Of a stretch of DNA of 20,837 nt, positions 6,942 through 14,909 are shown piece after piece (the first letter of the stretch is position 1; every line of letters starts with the position of its first letter). The notes beneath the pieces are model-generated. The model saw nothing but the letters and a program-made list of their open reading frames with translations. It was not told the origin of the DNA and searched no databases. The translations under genes were made by a program, and so were the position numbers. Source of the DNA: Rhodothermales bacterium (GTDB lineage: Bacteria > Bacteroidota > Rhodothermia > Rhodothermales > UBA10348); assembly GCA_013003255.1 (NCBI GenBank), contig JABDJZ010000173.1:1-20837 (forward strand), in the 5' to 3' direction.

Positions 6942-7916
6942 ATGGACATCTCCGCAGAAGAGATTGCCATGATCGCGAAGAACGCGACGCGCACCCGGAA
7001 ACGGGCCCGGGCGTACAACTTCCGCAAGCCGCGCCTCCTCTCTCAGGACCAGCTGCGGCTGCTGAACCACGTGCACTCCGGCTTTGCCCGCGAGATCTCT
7101 GTCTACCTGTCGGCCCAACTGCGCTCCATCGTCGAGATGAGTCTGGTGACCGTAGAGCAGGTACACTACTCGGAATACGTGGAGTCCACGCAGGCCCCCT
7201 CCGCCCTCTACGTCATGGAGGCTGAGGGGCAGTCCCACGGGATGATCCTGGAGTACGATCCACGACTCGTCCTCTACATGGTCGAGAAGCTGTTCGGAGG
7301 CCACGGTTCTTTCCAGACCGAACCTCGGGAGATTTCCCAGATCGAGCAGCGGGTCATGAACCGGGTTGTGCAGCGCACCTACCGGGGCCTTGAGACTGCC
7401 TGGGAGCCGGTCTTCCCGCTGGCTCTCGAGACCAAGTCATTCGAAACCGACGCCGAATTCGTGCAGATCATCCCCGGCAGCGAGCCGGCGGTAGTGGCCA
7501 GTTTCGAGGTCGGCCTGGGCGAGCATCGTGCTGTTCTCCGGATCTGCTATCCCTACCTCATTATCGAACGCATCCTGGGTAGAAGTGGCATCCGCCAGAT
7601 GCTCTCAAGACCCTCCGAACCGCTCGACCCCAAGGTCCGCGCGGCGTACGAAGACGGCCTGCGAAAGACGGAAGTAGAACTGAAGGCCGAACTGGGACGC
7701 ACTTCCCTCTCGCTGCAGGACATTCTGGACCTGGCGGAAGGAGACGTGATCTCGCTGGACCGCAAGATCTCTGAACCCATTCAGGTGGTGGTCGGAAACA
7801 TCCCCCAATTCAAGGCCATGGTTGGCCGAGCCGGCACGCGGAAGGCCCTCCGCGTGCTTGAAGTCATCGAATCGAATCCCCTGGATTCAGACGAAGAAAC
7901 AGAAACTCATGAGTAG
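6942..7916 (+). CDS. fliM: Flagellar motor switch protein FliM
   Basis: FliM is the C-ring protein that receives phospho-CheY and sets rotation direction. The 324-residue protein has the FliM middle domain from about residue 35 (LLSQDQLRLLNHVHSGFARE), including the GGxG motif as LFGGHG at 117-122 and RVMNRVVQRTYRGLETAW. A C-terminal SpoA/FliN-like domain (about 245-312, with LSLQDILDLAEGDVISLDRK) is also present. The N-terminal CheY-docking peptide, normally LSQxEIDALL, reads DISAEEIAMIAKNA and is only partly conserved. It starts 4 bases after fliL, and its stop overlaps the start of the next gene by 8 bases. The family assignment is firm. Confidence 0.96.
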   Translation: MDISAEEIAMIAKNATRTRKRARAYNFRKPRLLSQDQLRLLNHVHSGFAREISVYLSAQLRSIVEMSLVTVEQVHYSEYVESTQAPSALYVMEAEGQSHGMILEYDPRLVLYMVEKLFGGHGSFQTEPREISQIEQRVMNRVVQRTYRGLETAWEPVFPLALETKSFETDAEFVQIIPGSEPAVVASFEVGLGEHRAVLRICYPYLIIERILGRSGIRQMLSRPSEPLDPKVRAAYEDGLRKTEVELKAELGRTSLSLQDILDLAEGDVISLDRKISEPIQVVVGNIPQFKAMVGRAGTRKALRVLEVIESNPLDSDEETETHE

Positions 7917-8859
7917 CGACATGCTCACGGTGGCCGGAGAATCGGTCAAGGCACTCCTCTCGACCATGCTGGGCGACGAAGCTCCGCTGAATTTCAGCAC
8001 GTTGGGAATCTCGGATGTGGCTGACCTTCAGGATGACTCGCTCGCCCTTCTGGGCGTGTATCCCGAGGACCACCGGTTTGCCGTCCTGCTGGACCCCGAG
8101 TGGCTCCCGTTGATTGCCGGTCTCAAGCTGGGAGTCCAGACCCGCGCGGGCGACGACGACTACAAGGAAATCCTGAGTGAGTTGAGCTCGCTGTTTGTCA
8201 ACGCGGTGACCTCCACCGCGGCCGCCGAAGGCACCGAATTGGAAGTGGCAACACTCGCTTTCAAGGAGCCCGGTCAGGCGCTGGACGAAGGCATTCTGGA
8301 ACTCAACCCCTACAAGCTCCCCTTCTTCATGGAGTGGGAGGGTGCTCTGCTGCACGGATTCGTGCTCGTCACACAAGCCGACGCTCAAGATTCCGAACAT
8401 CAGGTCGAAACTGATCCTGAATCCTCACTTGAAACCGATCCCATGGCTGACGCAATCGAACAGGACGGAACCGGGGCCACCACGCCACCGAGCGCTGCCC
8501 CCACGACGCCTCCCGCTTCGACAGGTGCCCCCGCCCAGGGTGTCCGCGTTCACGCAGCCGAGTTTCCCGAGCTCGGAGATGAGGAAGTCTCAGGCTCCGG
8601 CCAGGGCAATCTGGGATTGCTCGCCGGTGTCGAACTGGAAGTCACTGTGGAACTGGGCCGGAGGCGCATGCCCCTGGCCGACATCCTCCGACTCACCAGC
8701 GGGAGTGTTCTGGAGTTGGAGAAACTCGTTGGAGAACCGCTTCAGATCTTCGCCAACAACCGCTTCATCGCCGAGGGCGAAGCAGTGGTGATCGATGAAC
8801 AGTTTGGAGTGCGCATCACCGCACTCGCCTCCCGCGGAGTGGCCAAGGCGGTCCGGTAG
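7909..8859 (+). CDS. fliN: Flagellar motor switch protein FliN/FliY (CheC-like N-terminus)
   Basis: The C-terminal domain (about residues 235-308) is a typical FliN/SpoA domain of the C-ring: LLAGVELEVTVELGRRRMPL, then ILRLTSGSVLELEKLVGEPL and a final strand ending VRITAL. Before it lies a Pro/Thr/Ala-rich linker (about 165-225), and before that a CheC/FliY-like domain (about 10-160), so the 316-residue protein has FliY architecture rather than the short FliN of about 100-140. The CheC-family phosphatase signature E-x2-N appears altered: E91-L-S-S94, with N98-A99 following. I place the start at ATG 7909 inside the fliM stop region (8-base overlap) rather than at an upstream in-frame start at 7822, because the extra residues are only fliM read in another frame. 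Confidence 0.92.
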   Translation: MSSDMLTVAGESVKALLSTMLGDEAPLNFSTLGISDVADLQDDSLALLGVYPEDHRFAVLLDPEWLPLIAGLKLGVQTRAGDDDYKEILSELSSLFVNAVTSTAAAEGTELEVATLAFKEPGQALDEGILELNPYKLPFFMEWEGALLHGFVLVTQADAQDSEHQVETDPESSLETDPMADAIEQDGTGATTPPSAAPTTPPASTGAPAQGVRVHAAEFPELGDEEVSGSGQGNLGLLAGVELEVTVELGRRRMPLADILRLTSGSVLELEKLVGEPLQIFANNRFIAEGEAVVIDEQFGVRITALASRGVAKAVR

Positions 8860-8870
8860 AGACTCGCCCA

Positions 8871-8902
8871 CCGGCCGCGCTCCACGCGGCTGGCATTCTT
8901 TT
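8871..8902 (+). terminator. Probable intrinsic terminator after fliN
   Basis: CCGGCCGCG (8871-8879) pairs with CGCGGCTGG (8885-8893) over 9 bp with one G-T wobble and a 5-base loop CTCCA. It is followed by CATTCTTTT. It lies 11 bases after the fliN stop and would end the stator/switch transcript. The right arm overlaps the start of the sigma-54-like site at 8891-8906. Confidence 0.65.
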
Positions 8903-8906
8903 GGCA
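8891..8906 (+). promoter_or_regulatory. Candidate sigma-54 promoter upstream of fliO
   Basis: TGGCATTCTTTTGGCA has GG and GC with the obligatory 10-base spacing and matches 9 of 12 informative positions of TGGCACGNNNNTTGCW. A start about 12 bases downstream of the GC would leave a leader of roughly 55 bases before fliO (8971). The site overlaps the 3' arm and T-run of the preceding terminator, so one sequence may serve both functions, or the promoter match may be incidental. Confidence 0.45.
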
Positions 8907-8970
8907 TCGCTGCCTGGCAGGGACGAGAAAGGCCTCAAAAGGTCCTTCCCGGCCTGTCACGTTGTAAACG

Positions 8971-9780
8971 ATGCCAAGCATGCGCACAAATTTTCCGCCC
9001 ACCAAAGCTGCGCCCACACCCCGGGACAGTCTTCGTCGTGCCCTGCTGCTGAGTGGTCTGCTCGTGATCGTCTGGACGGCCATCGCCTTCCTGCCTGATC
9101 CGGAGCCTCCAGCAGAATCTGCCACGAACCCCGTGGAACTGGCCGTTCAGCCAGCCACTACGGAGGCCGCTGACATGGAGAGTCAGGAGGCCGCAGGCAC
9201 GGGATCCACCTTCGTGCTCCCTGAGTCCCCCAGCCTTTTCGGCCCGGGATACCTGCTGGTCCTTGTCATTCTTGGTATTGCCGGCACGTGGGCCCTCTGG
9301 CTGAAGGGTCGGAGAGACACCGATTCCCCTTCTTCCCGCCTGACCGAGATCGGCCGATTCCGGCTTGGTCCCCAGCAGCAGATCCAACTGGTACGGTGCG
9401 CGGAGGAAGTACTCGTCCTGGGCGTCTCCAACGGCGGCATCAATCTTCTGAAGGCCTACCCCGCCGACGCCTTCCCGGCGCAGGCAACCGTGGCCGAACC
9501 CGAAAGGGAGTCCGTCTCCCTGACGGCAGCATTCAAGACGCTGGCCCAGTCGCTTCGCACCAGCCCTCAAGCAGGCAAGGCCAAGGAGCCGCCTCAACGG
9601 GAGGCGTTGCCGCCACACGGTGACCACTTCCACGGCGACGCGGACCTGCCCGAATGGACCATCGCCACGGCATCGGCCATCTCTGACGGCCCGGACTTCA
9701 TGCACGTCCTTCGACGATACGCCGGCAAGAAGACCTACAAGGCCAACACCCTCTACCCTCCCACCGGAGCCTCCAACTGA
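8971..9780 (+). CDS. fliO: Flagellar export-gate assembly protein FliO
   Basis: FliO is a small membrane protein that helps FliP assemble into the export gate. The 269-residue product has a first hydrophobic helix at about residues 24-42 (ALLLSGLLVIVWTAIAFL) and an Ala/Pro/Glu-rich periplasmic stretch. A second helix at about 92-112 (GYLLVLVILGIAGTWALWL) is followed by the FliO core LTEIGRFRLGPQQQIQLVRC and VLVLGVSNGGINLL. The 120-residue C-terminal tail is hydrophilic. The usual FliO has one membrane helix; the N-terminal helix here could be a signal anchor or a cleaved signal. Start 8971 or the ATG at 8980 are both possible. fliP begins 2 bases after the stop codon's first in-frame neighbour (ATG 9782), so the genes are tightly linked. 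Confidence 0.85.
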   Translation: MPSMRTNFPPTKAAPTPRDSLRRALLLSGLLVIVWTAIAFLPDPEPPAESATNPVELAVQPATTEAADMESQEAAGTGSTFVLPESPSLFGPGYLLVLVILGIAGTWALWLKGRRDTDSPSSRLTEIGRFRLGPQQQIQLVRCAEEVLVLGVSNGGINLLKAYPADAFPAQATVAEPERESVSLTAAFKTLAQSLRTSPQAGKAKEPPQREALPPHGDHFHGDADLPEWTIATASAISDGPDFMHVLRRYAGKKTYKANTLYPPTGASN

Positions 9781-9781
9781 C

Positions 9782-10642
9782 ATGACGCGAGCCCGCTTCC
9801 TCTCGCTCCTCATCGCGACCGGCCTCACCCTGATGCCCGTCGCGACTACCCACGGCCAGCAGACACCCCCCGCAGCGGCCCAGGCAACCACGCAAGCTGC
9901 CCCTTCCCAGGCCGCTCCTGCTGGAACAGGTACGGCCTCACCGCCGACGCTGACGCCGTCCATGCTGTCCCAGCTGCCCTCCATTTCGCTGGGGGACTCC
10001 GATTCCGAGGAGTACGCGCTGCCCATCCAGCTGCTGCTGCTCCTGACGGTCCTTTCGCTGGCTCCGGCCATCGTCATCCTGATGACCAGCTTCACCCGCC
10101 TTGTGGTGATCCTCGGCATTCTGCGCCAGGCGATGGGCACGGCTCAGTCACCACCGACTCAGGTCCTCGTCGGCCTCGCCATCTTCCTGACCATGTTCAT
10201 TATGGCACCGGTCTTCAGCGAGATCCATCGCGACTCGCTGGACCCCTACATGAACGGGGTCATCGGACAGGACGAGGCCTTTGACCGGGCGGCACGCCCG
10301 ATCAAGAAGTTCATGCTGACCCAGACCCGGGAGAAGGATCTGCTGCTCTTCATGGACATGGCCCAGATCGATTCCTTCCAGAACGGGCACGACACCCCGC
10401 TCTACGTCCTGGTCCCCGCCTACGTGATCAGTGAACTCCGCATCGCCTTTCAGATCGGGTTCATGATTTTCCTTCCCTTCCTGATTGTCGACCTCATCGT
10501 GGCCTCGGTGCTCATGAGCATGGGAATGATGATGCTCCCACCCATCATGATATCCCTCCCGATGAAGCTCCTCCTGTTTGTGCTGGCCGATGGCTGGTAC
10601 CTGATCGTCGAGTCCGTCGTCCGCGCCTACATCGGCTCCTGA
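9782..10642 (+). CDS. fliP: Flagellar type III export gate protein FliP
   Basis: FliP is the main core subunit of the FliPQR export channel. I start it at ATG 9782, one base after the fliO stop. This gives 286 residues with a clear signal peptide (RARFLSLLIATGLTLM, cleavage probably near residue 25), as FliP is known to have; the in-frame extension upstream to 9620 is only fliO read out of frame. Core motifs are intact: LAPAIVILMTSFTRLVVILG, LRQAMGTAQSPPTQVLVGLA, FLTMFIMAPV, then LLFMDMAQ, LVPAYVISELRIAFQIGF and MGMMMLPPIMISLPMKLLLF. A short Pro/Ala/Gln-rich mature N-terminus precedes the first of four membrane segments. fliQ follows 19 bases later. Confidence 0.96.
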   Translation: MTRARFLSLLIATGLTLMPVATTHGQQTPPAAAQATTQAAPSQAAPAGTGTASPPTLTPSMLSQLPSISLGDSDSEEYALPIQLLLLLTVLSLAPAIVILMTSFTRLVVILGILRQAMGTAQSPPTQVLVGLAIFLTMFIMAPVFSEIHRDSLDPYMNGVIGQDEAFDRAARPIKKFMLTQTREKDLLLFMDMAQIDSFQNGHDTPLYVLVPAYVISELRIAFQIGFMIFLPFLIVDLIVASVLMSMGMMMLPPIMISLPMKLLLFVLADGWYLIVESVVRAYIGS

Positions 10643-10661
10643 GCCGCATCCCGAGAATTCC

Positions 10662-10931
10662 ATGACCGCTGATGTCGCCCTCTACTGGGTCCAACAAGCC
10701 ATGCAGCTCGCGGTGATGCTCGCGGGCCCCCTCCTCCTGGCCGCCCTCGCCGTCGGCATCGTGGTCTCCCTGTTCCAGGCCGTGACCTCGATGCAGGAAA
10801 TGACGCTGAGCTACATCCCCAAGATTGCCATTGTCGGAGGAGTCCTCCTCTTTCTGACCCCGTGGATGCTCCAGATGATGACCGATTTCGCCACGCGCGT
10901 CTTCACCTTCATCCCCAGCGTTTCGTTTTGA
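10662..10931 (+). CDS. fliQ: Flagellar type III export gate protein FliQ
   Basis: FliQ wraps the outside of the FliPR core. At 89 residues the length is exactly typical. It has two membrane helices, about residues 15-38 (MQLAVMLAGPLLLAALAVGI) and 52-75 (LSYIPKIAIVGGVLLFLTPW), joined by the conserved loop SLFQAVTSMQEMTLSYIPK. The stop codon TGA (10929-10931) overlaps the proposed TTG start of fliR as TTGA. Confidence 0.95.
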   Translation: MTADVALYWVQQAMQLAVMLAGPLLLAALAVGIVVSLFQAVTSMQEMTLSYIPKIAIVGGVLLFLTPWMLQMMTDFATRVFTFIPSVSF

Positions 10932-11710
10932 GGCCAGAAGACCTTCTTGATCCAGTCCGGATAGCGACCATCTTTCTGGTCTTCGTCCGTGTGGGCGGGA
11001 TGATGACGGCCGCGCCCTTTTTCGGGCACAAGTCCATCCCGGTCAAGGTCCGGCTGCTTCTTGCCATCCTCCTGTCCTGGGTAGTCGTGGGATTCGTCAC
11101 GCCCCCGTCCGCCCAACTGATCGCGCGCCCACTCGGGCTTGTCGTGGCCATCGCCGCCGAGGCACTGACCGGCATCGCCATCGGCTTCACGGCGCAGTTC
11201 CTGTTCTGGGGTGTCCAGTACGCAGCAGACGTCCTGGGATTCCAAATGGGCCTGGCCATGGCTCAGGTATTCGACCCCACTACCAATGCCAACACCAACC
11301 CGTTGGGCAGGATTCTGATGTGGGTCTTCCTGATGATATTCATCCTGCTTGACGGCCAGCATATTCTTCTGGAGGGCCTGGTCTTCTCGTTTGGTGCCGT
11401 CCCCATTGCAGGGGGCAATCTTGAGGCCACAGGGCCGCACCTGCTGACCATGGCCGGGGGCCTCTTCTCCACGGGGCTTCGCCTGGCGTCGCCTTTCATG
11501 GTCACCTTCTTCCTGGTCGAATCCGCGATGGGCATTTTTGCCCGCGTCGTTCCCCAGGCTGACCTCTTCTCCCTGGGCATGCCGATCAAACTGCTGATCG
11601 GTCTCAGTCTCGCCGTGCTCTTTATCCAGAATCTGGGGCCGTTGGCTCCCGAGCTGATCGGACGCATGGGCGATGACATCATCAGCCTGCTGGCGGTGCT
11701 GCGCTCATGA
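10928..11710 (+). CDS. fliR: Flagellar type III export gate protein FliR
   Basis: FliR is the single-copy subunit that completes the export channel. The frame is open from 10862, but that stretch is fliQ in another frame. The best start is TTG 10928, which overlaps the fliQ stop in a TTGA junction and gives 260 residues, the normal FliR length; no ATG or GTG lies near the expected N-terminus. The product is very hydrophobic, with six or so membrane segments. Family features include FVRVGGMMTAAPFFGHKSIP near the N-terminus, the loop DVLGFQMGLAMAQVFDPTTN and the C-terminal PQADLFSLGMPIKLLIGLSL. The gene ends in an ATGA overlap with flhB. Start-site confidence is moderate; identity is firm. Confidence 0.93.
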   Translation: MRPEDLLDPVRIATIFLVFVRVGGMMTAAPFFGHKSIPVKVRLLLAILLSWVVVGFVTPPSAQLIARPLGLVVAIAAEALTGIAIGFTAQFLFWGVQYAADVLGFQMGLAMAQVFDPTTNANTNPLGRILMWVFLMIFILLDGQHILLEGLVFSFGAVPIAGGNLEATGPHLLTMAGGLFSTGLRLASPFMVTFFLVESAMGIFARVVPQADLFSLGMPIKLLIGLSLAVLFIQNLGPLAPELIGRMGDDIISLLAVLRS

Positions 11711-12777
11711 GTGAAGACAAGTCAGATAAGGTATTTGACCCCACCCCGGGTCGAATACGCAAGGCCCGGGAGGAGGGCAATCTCTTCAAGTCGCAGGACG
11801 TCACCTCCATCGCACTCCTGCTGGTTGGCATCACAATGATCTCGGTCTTCATGCCTCGCGCGTTCGAGGCCTTGAAGTCCATGACCGCGCGGACCTTCCT
11901 GGTGTCGGCCCAGACGGAGGTTACCGTCATGGAGATCCCGGCCATCCTCCAGGACATCGGCCTGCAGACGGGGATGATCATCGCCCCGTTTATCGCGTCC
12001 ATCTTCATCACCTCCATCGCCATTCAGTTGGCGCAGAGCGGGTGGAACGTGACCATGAAGCCGCTGGAGCCAAAGCCCGACAAGATCTCTCCCATCAAGG
12101 GCCTCCAGCGCATTTTCTCCGCCAAGGGGGCCTTCAACACGGCGAAGGCCGTCCTCAAGATCGTGATCGTGGGTCCGGTGGCCTACTACGAAATCAGCGG
12201 GCGCATGGAGAGCATCCTCATGCTCCCCTCCCTCGAAATGACCGAGATCGTGGGGCTGGCAGGCCAGTGGATGATGGTTCTGGTCTACAAGATCCTGATC
12301 GTCCTCGTTGTCCTGGCCATCATTGATGCCGCCTTCGAGAAGTGGAAGTACCACGAGGACCTGAAGATGAGCAAGCAGGAGATCAAGGACGAGTCCCGGG
12401 AATCCGACGGAGATCCGCACGTCAAGTCCCGCCGGAAGCAGCTTGCCATGGAGATGAAGCGCCGGCCGCGCCTGGATCACGCCATCCTCAAGGCCGACGT
12501 GGTCATCACCAACCCGACCCACTTCGCAGTGATGCTGCGCTATGACCCGGAGGAGGCCATGGCACCCTTCGTTCTGGCCAAGGGCATTCGTCAGCGGGCG
12601 CTCCGCATCAAGTCCCTGGCCTTCGAATTTGATGTCCCGATGGTCGAAGACCGGCCGTTGGCCCGGGCTTTGTATCACACCGTCGAAGAGATGACCGAGA
12701 TCCCAGCAGATTTGTATCCCGCCGTGGCCACCATCCTGGCGGAGATCTACCGGGAGAAAGGCCTCTCACTCAACTGA
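11707..12777 (+). CDS. flhB: Flagellar export switch protein FlhB
   Basis: FlhB sits in the export gate and switches specificity from hook to filament substrates after autocleavage. The 356-residue protein has the N-terminal PTPGRIRKAREEGNLFKSQD motif, four membrane segments (about residues 30-210) and the cytoplasmic autoprotease domain. The NPTH cleavage motif is intact at N269-P270-T271-H272, within ADVVITNPTHFAVMLRYDPE, and EDRPLARALYHTVEEMTEIP follows. The start overlaps the fliR stop by four bases (ATGA), suggesting translational coupling. Length, active site and C-terminus all match a working FlhB. flhA begins 24 bases later. Confidence 0.97.
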   Translation: MSEDKSDKVFDPTPGRIRKAREEGNLFKSQDVTSIALLLVGITMISVFMPRAFEALKSMTARTFLVSAQTEVTVMEIPAILQDIGLQTGMIIAPFIASIFITSIAIQLAQSGWNVTMKPLEPKPDKISPIKGLQRIFSAKGAFNTAKAVLKIVIVGPVAYYEISGRMESILMLPSLEMTEIVGLAGQWMMVLVYKILIVLVVLAIIDAAFEKWKYHEDLKMSKQEIKDESRESDGDPHVKSRRKQLAMEMKRRPRLDHAILKADVVITNPTHFAVMLRYDPEEAMAPFVLAKGIRQRALRIKSLAFEFDVPMVEDRPLARALYHTVEEMTEIPADLYPAVATILAEIYREKGLSLN

Positions 12778-12801
12778 TCCCACCCCGAAGTCTTTTCCTG
12801 A

Positions 12802-14907
12802 TTGGCCCAGATCGCTTCCAATATCGGCCCAAATGACGCCTCTGACGGTGGTGCGAGAGTAGAAGCCATCATCGCGAGCACGCTGGTTTCCATCCTGCTC
12901 GTGCTGGTGATTCCGCTCCCGACGTTCATTCTTGACCTCCTCCTGGCCACCAACATTGCCATCAGTCTGGCGGTGTTGCTCACGGCATTTTATGCCGAGC
13001 GGCCGCTCGATTTTGCCGTCTTTCCGGGGCTTCTGCTCATCACCACGCTGTTCAGGCTTTCCCTGAACGTGGCCTCGACCCGCCTCATTCTGAGTGAGGC
13101 CAAAGCGGGTGCGCTCATCCAGGCATTCGGCGACTTTGTGGTCGCGGGCAACTATGTGGTGGGTACCATCATCTTCCTGGTCCTGGTCATCATCAACTTT
13201 GTGGTGATCACGAAGGGATCGGGACGAATTGCTGAGGTCGCGGCCCGCTTTACCCTGGATGCTCTCCCCGGCAAGCAGATGGCCATCGACGCCGATCTCA
13301 ACGCCGGGCTGATCGATGACGATACCGCCCGTACACGCCGGGACGAAGTAGGACGTGAAGCCGACTTCTACGGCGCCATGGACGGTGCCAGCAAGTTTGT
13401 CCGCGGAGACGCCATTGCCGGCCTTGTCATTACGGCCATCAACATCATTGGTGGCCTCATCGTGGGCATCGCCCAGCTCGGACTCGGAGCCGGCGAAGCC
13501 GCCAGCACCTTCGTGCTCCTCTCGATTGGTGACGGCCTTGTTTCCCAGATTCCGGCGCTCCTCATCTCGACCGCGGCCGGCATCATCGTGTCACGGGCCA
13601 GCGGCTCGACGAACCTGGCGACCGACTTCCGCGAGCAGCTGTTCAACCGGCCGTATCCGCTGCTGATCACCGCCGGCTTCCTGGCGGTTCTCGGTGTCAT
13701 GCCGGGCCTCCCCCTCATCCCCTTCTGGCTGCTGGCAGCCGGCCTCTTTGCCATTGGGCGCGCGCGGCTGAAGGACCAGGAGGATGAAGCAGCTCAGGAA
13801 ACGGCCACGGCCAACGCGGCCGCCGAGGAACCAGAGAAGGAAGACAAGCCCTCGGACCTCCTTCTGGTGGATCCGCTCGAATTGGAAATCGGCTATGCCC
13901 TCATCCCGATTGTCGACCCGAACCAGGCCGGTGACCTGCTGGAGCGTGTCCGCCTTCTCCGTCAGCAGCTTGCGATGGAACTGGGCATCGTGGTCCCCCC
14001 GATTCGGATCCGCGACAATGTCTCGCTGGGCTCCAACAAGTACGTCATCAAGCTGAAGGGCAATCCAATCGCGGAAGGCGAGGTGCTGCCGAACTACCAC
14101 CTGGCTCTCGTCCCCGAAGGTACAGGCACGCTGCCCCCGGGCATCGAGGTCACCGACCCGACCTTCGGCCTCCCGGCCATCTGGATCTCGGAGCGCCACC
14201 TCCCGGACGCCGAGCGCATGGGGCTCTCGCTGGTCGAGGCACCGGCGGTGGTCACCACCCACCTGCTGGAGATCCTGCGCAAATCAGCGTATCAGCTCCT
14301 GGACCGACAGGAAGTCAGAAAGCTCATCGACAAGGTGCAGGAGACTGCGCCCGCGCTGGTCGAGGAACTGGTGCCCGAACAGCTCTCGCTGGGCTCCGTG
14401 CAGAAAGTGCTCAAGCGGCTGCTTCGCGAGTCCATCCCCATTCGGGACCTCATCACCATTCTCGAGGCCCTGGCCGACAACATCACGGCCACCAAGAATA
14501 TCGATGTACTTACCGAGTACGTCCGCGCGGCCCTCGCTCCCACCATTACGCGGCAGTTTGCCGATCCGGACGGCATTGTCCGCGCCCTGGTGCTCGAGCC
14601 GTCGGCCGAGCAGGAACTGCTGGCACGCGCCAAGACGGGCGAACTCCAGGCGGGCACGCTTGGGCTTCCACCCCAGCGCGCCGAATCCCTCATCCACTCC
14701 GCGCGCGGCTACGCCCGCGAGATGTTGGCCGAAGGGCACACGCCCATTCTGCTGGCCTCGCCCGTCCTTCGCCCCACCCTCTTTGCCTTCCTGGCGCCGA
14801 TGATCCAGGAGATCGTCGTGCTGTCCTACCACGACCTCCTTTCGGACGTCCAGGTGGACATTGTCGGGCAGGTTGTCTTTGCAGAAGCTGAAGCCGTCGC
14901 CGCCTGA
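12802..14907 (+). CDS. flhA: Flagellar export protein FlhA
   Basis: FlhA forms the nonameric export-gate ring that docks substrates and uses the proton motive force. The 701-residue product has a hydrophobic N-terminal half with about eight helices, the PLPTFILDLLLATNIAISLA start and FPGLLLITTLFRLSLNVAST. The FHIPEP-family cytoplasmic loop is intact, RFTLDALPGKQMAIDADLNA at 149-168, followed by READFYGAMDGASKFVRGDA. The C-terminal half (about 355-701) is the soluble FlhA-C domain. The start codon is TTG at 12802, immediately preceded by an in-frame TGA, so no longer form is possible. No ATG or GTG lies in frame before the first helix. No Shine-Dalgarno sequence is seen. Confidence 0.97.
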   Translation: MAQIASNIGPNDASDGGARVEAIIASTLVSILLVLVIPLPTFILDLLLATNIAISLAVLLTAFYAERPLDFAVFPGLLLITTLFRLSLNVASTRLILSEAKAGALIQAFGDFVVAGNYVVGTIIFLVLVIINFVVITKGSGRIAEVAARFTLDALPGKQMAIDADLNAGLIDDDTARTRRDEVGREADFYGAMDGASKFVRGDAIAGLVITAINIIGGLIVGIAQLGLGAGEAASTFVLLSIGDGLVSQIPALLISTAAGIIVSRASGSTNLATDFREQLFNRPYPLLITAGFLAVLGVMPGLPLIPFWLLAAGLFAIGRARLKDQEDEAAQETATANAAAEEPEKEDKPSDLLLVDPLELEIGYALIPIVDPNQAGDLLERVRLLRQQLAMELGIVVPPIRIRDNVSLGSNKYVIKLKGNPIAEGEVLPNYHLALVPEGTGTLPPGIEVTDPTFGLPAIWISERHLPDAERMGLSLVEAPAVVTTHLLEILRKSAYQLLDRQEVRKLIDKVQETAPALVEELVPEQLSLGSVQKVLKRLLRESIPIRDLITILEALADNITATKNIDVLTEYVRAALAPTITRQFADPDGIVRALVLEPSAEQELLARAKTGELQAGTLGLPPQRAESLIHSARGYAREMLAEGHTPILLASPVLRPTLFAFLAPMIQEIVVLSYHDLLSDVQVDIVGQVVFAEAEAVAA

Positions 14908-14909
14908 CC

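Noticed and set aside
6973..7080. A second CheY-docking-like peptide (LLSQDQLRLLN) in FliM.
   Set aside because: It corresponds to the conserved start of the FliM middle domain (usually SKDQLRxLxxxH), not to the N-terminal CheY-binding peptide.
7822..7908. An upstream in-frame start that would lengthen FliN/FliY by 29 residues.
   Set aside because: The added sequence is fliM read in another frame; ATG 7909 forms a compact overlap with the fliM stop and begins a plausible domain.
11722..12678. A 318-codon open frame on the - strand opposite flhB.
   Set aside because: Fully antisense to an intact flhB; the His/Asp/Leu-rich translation has no family features.
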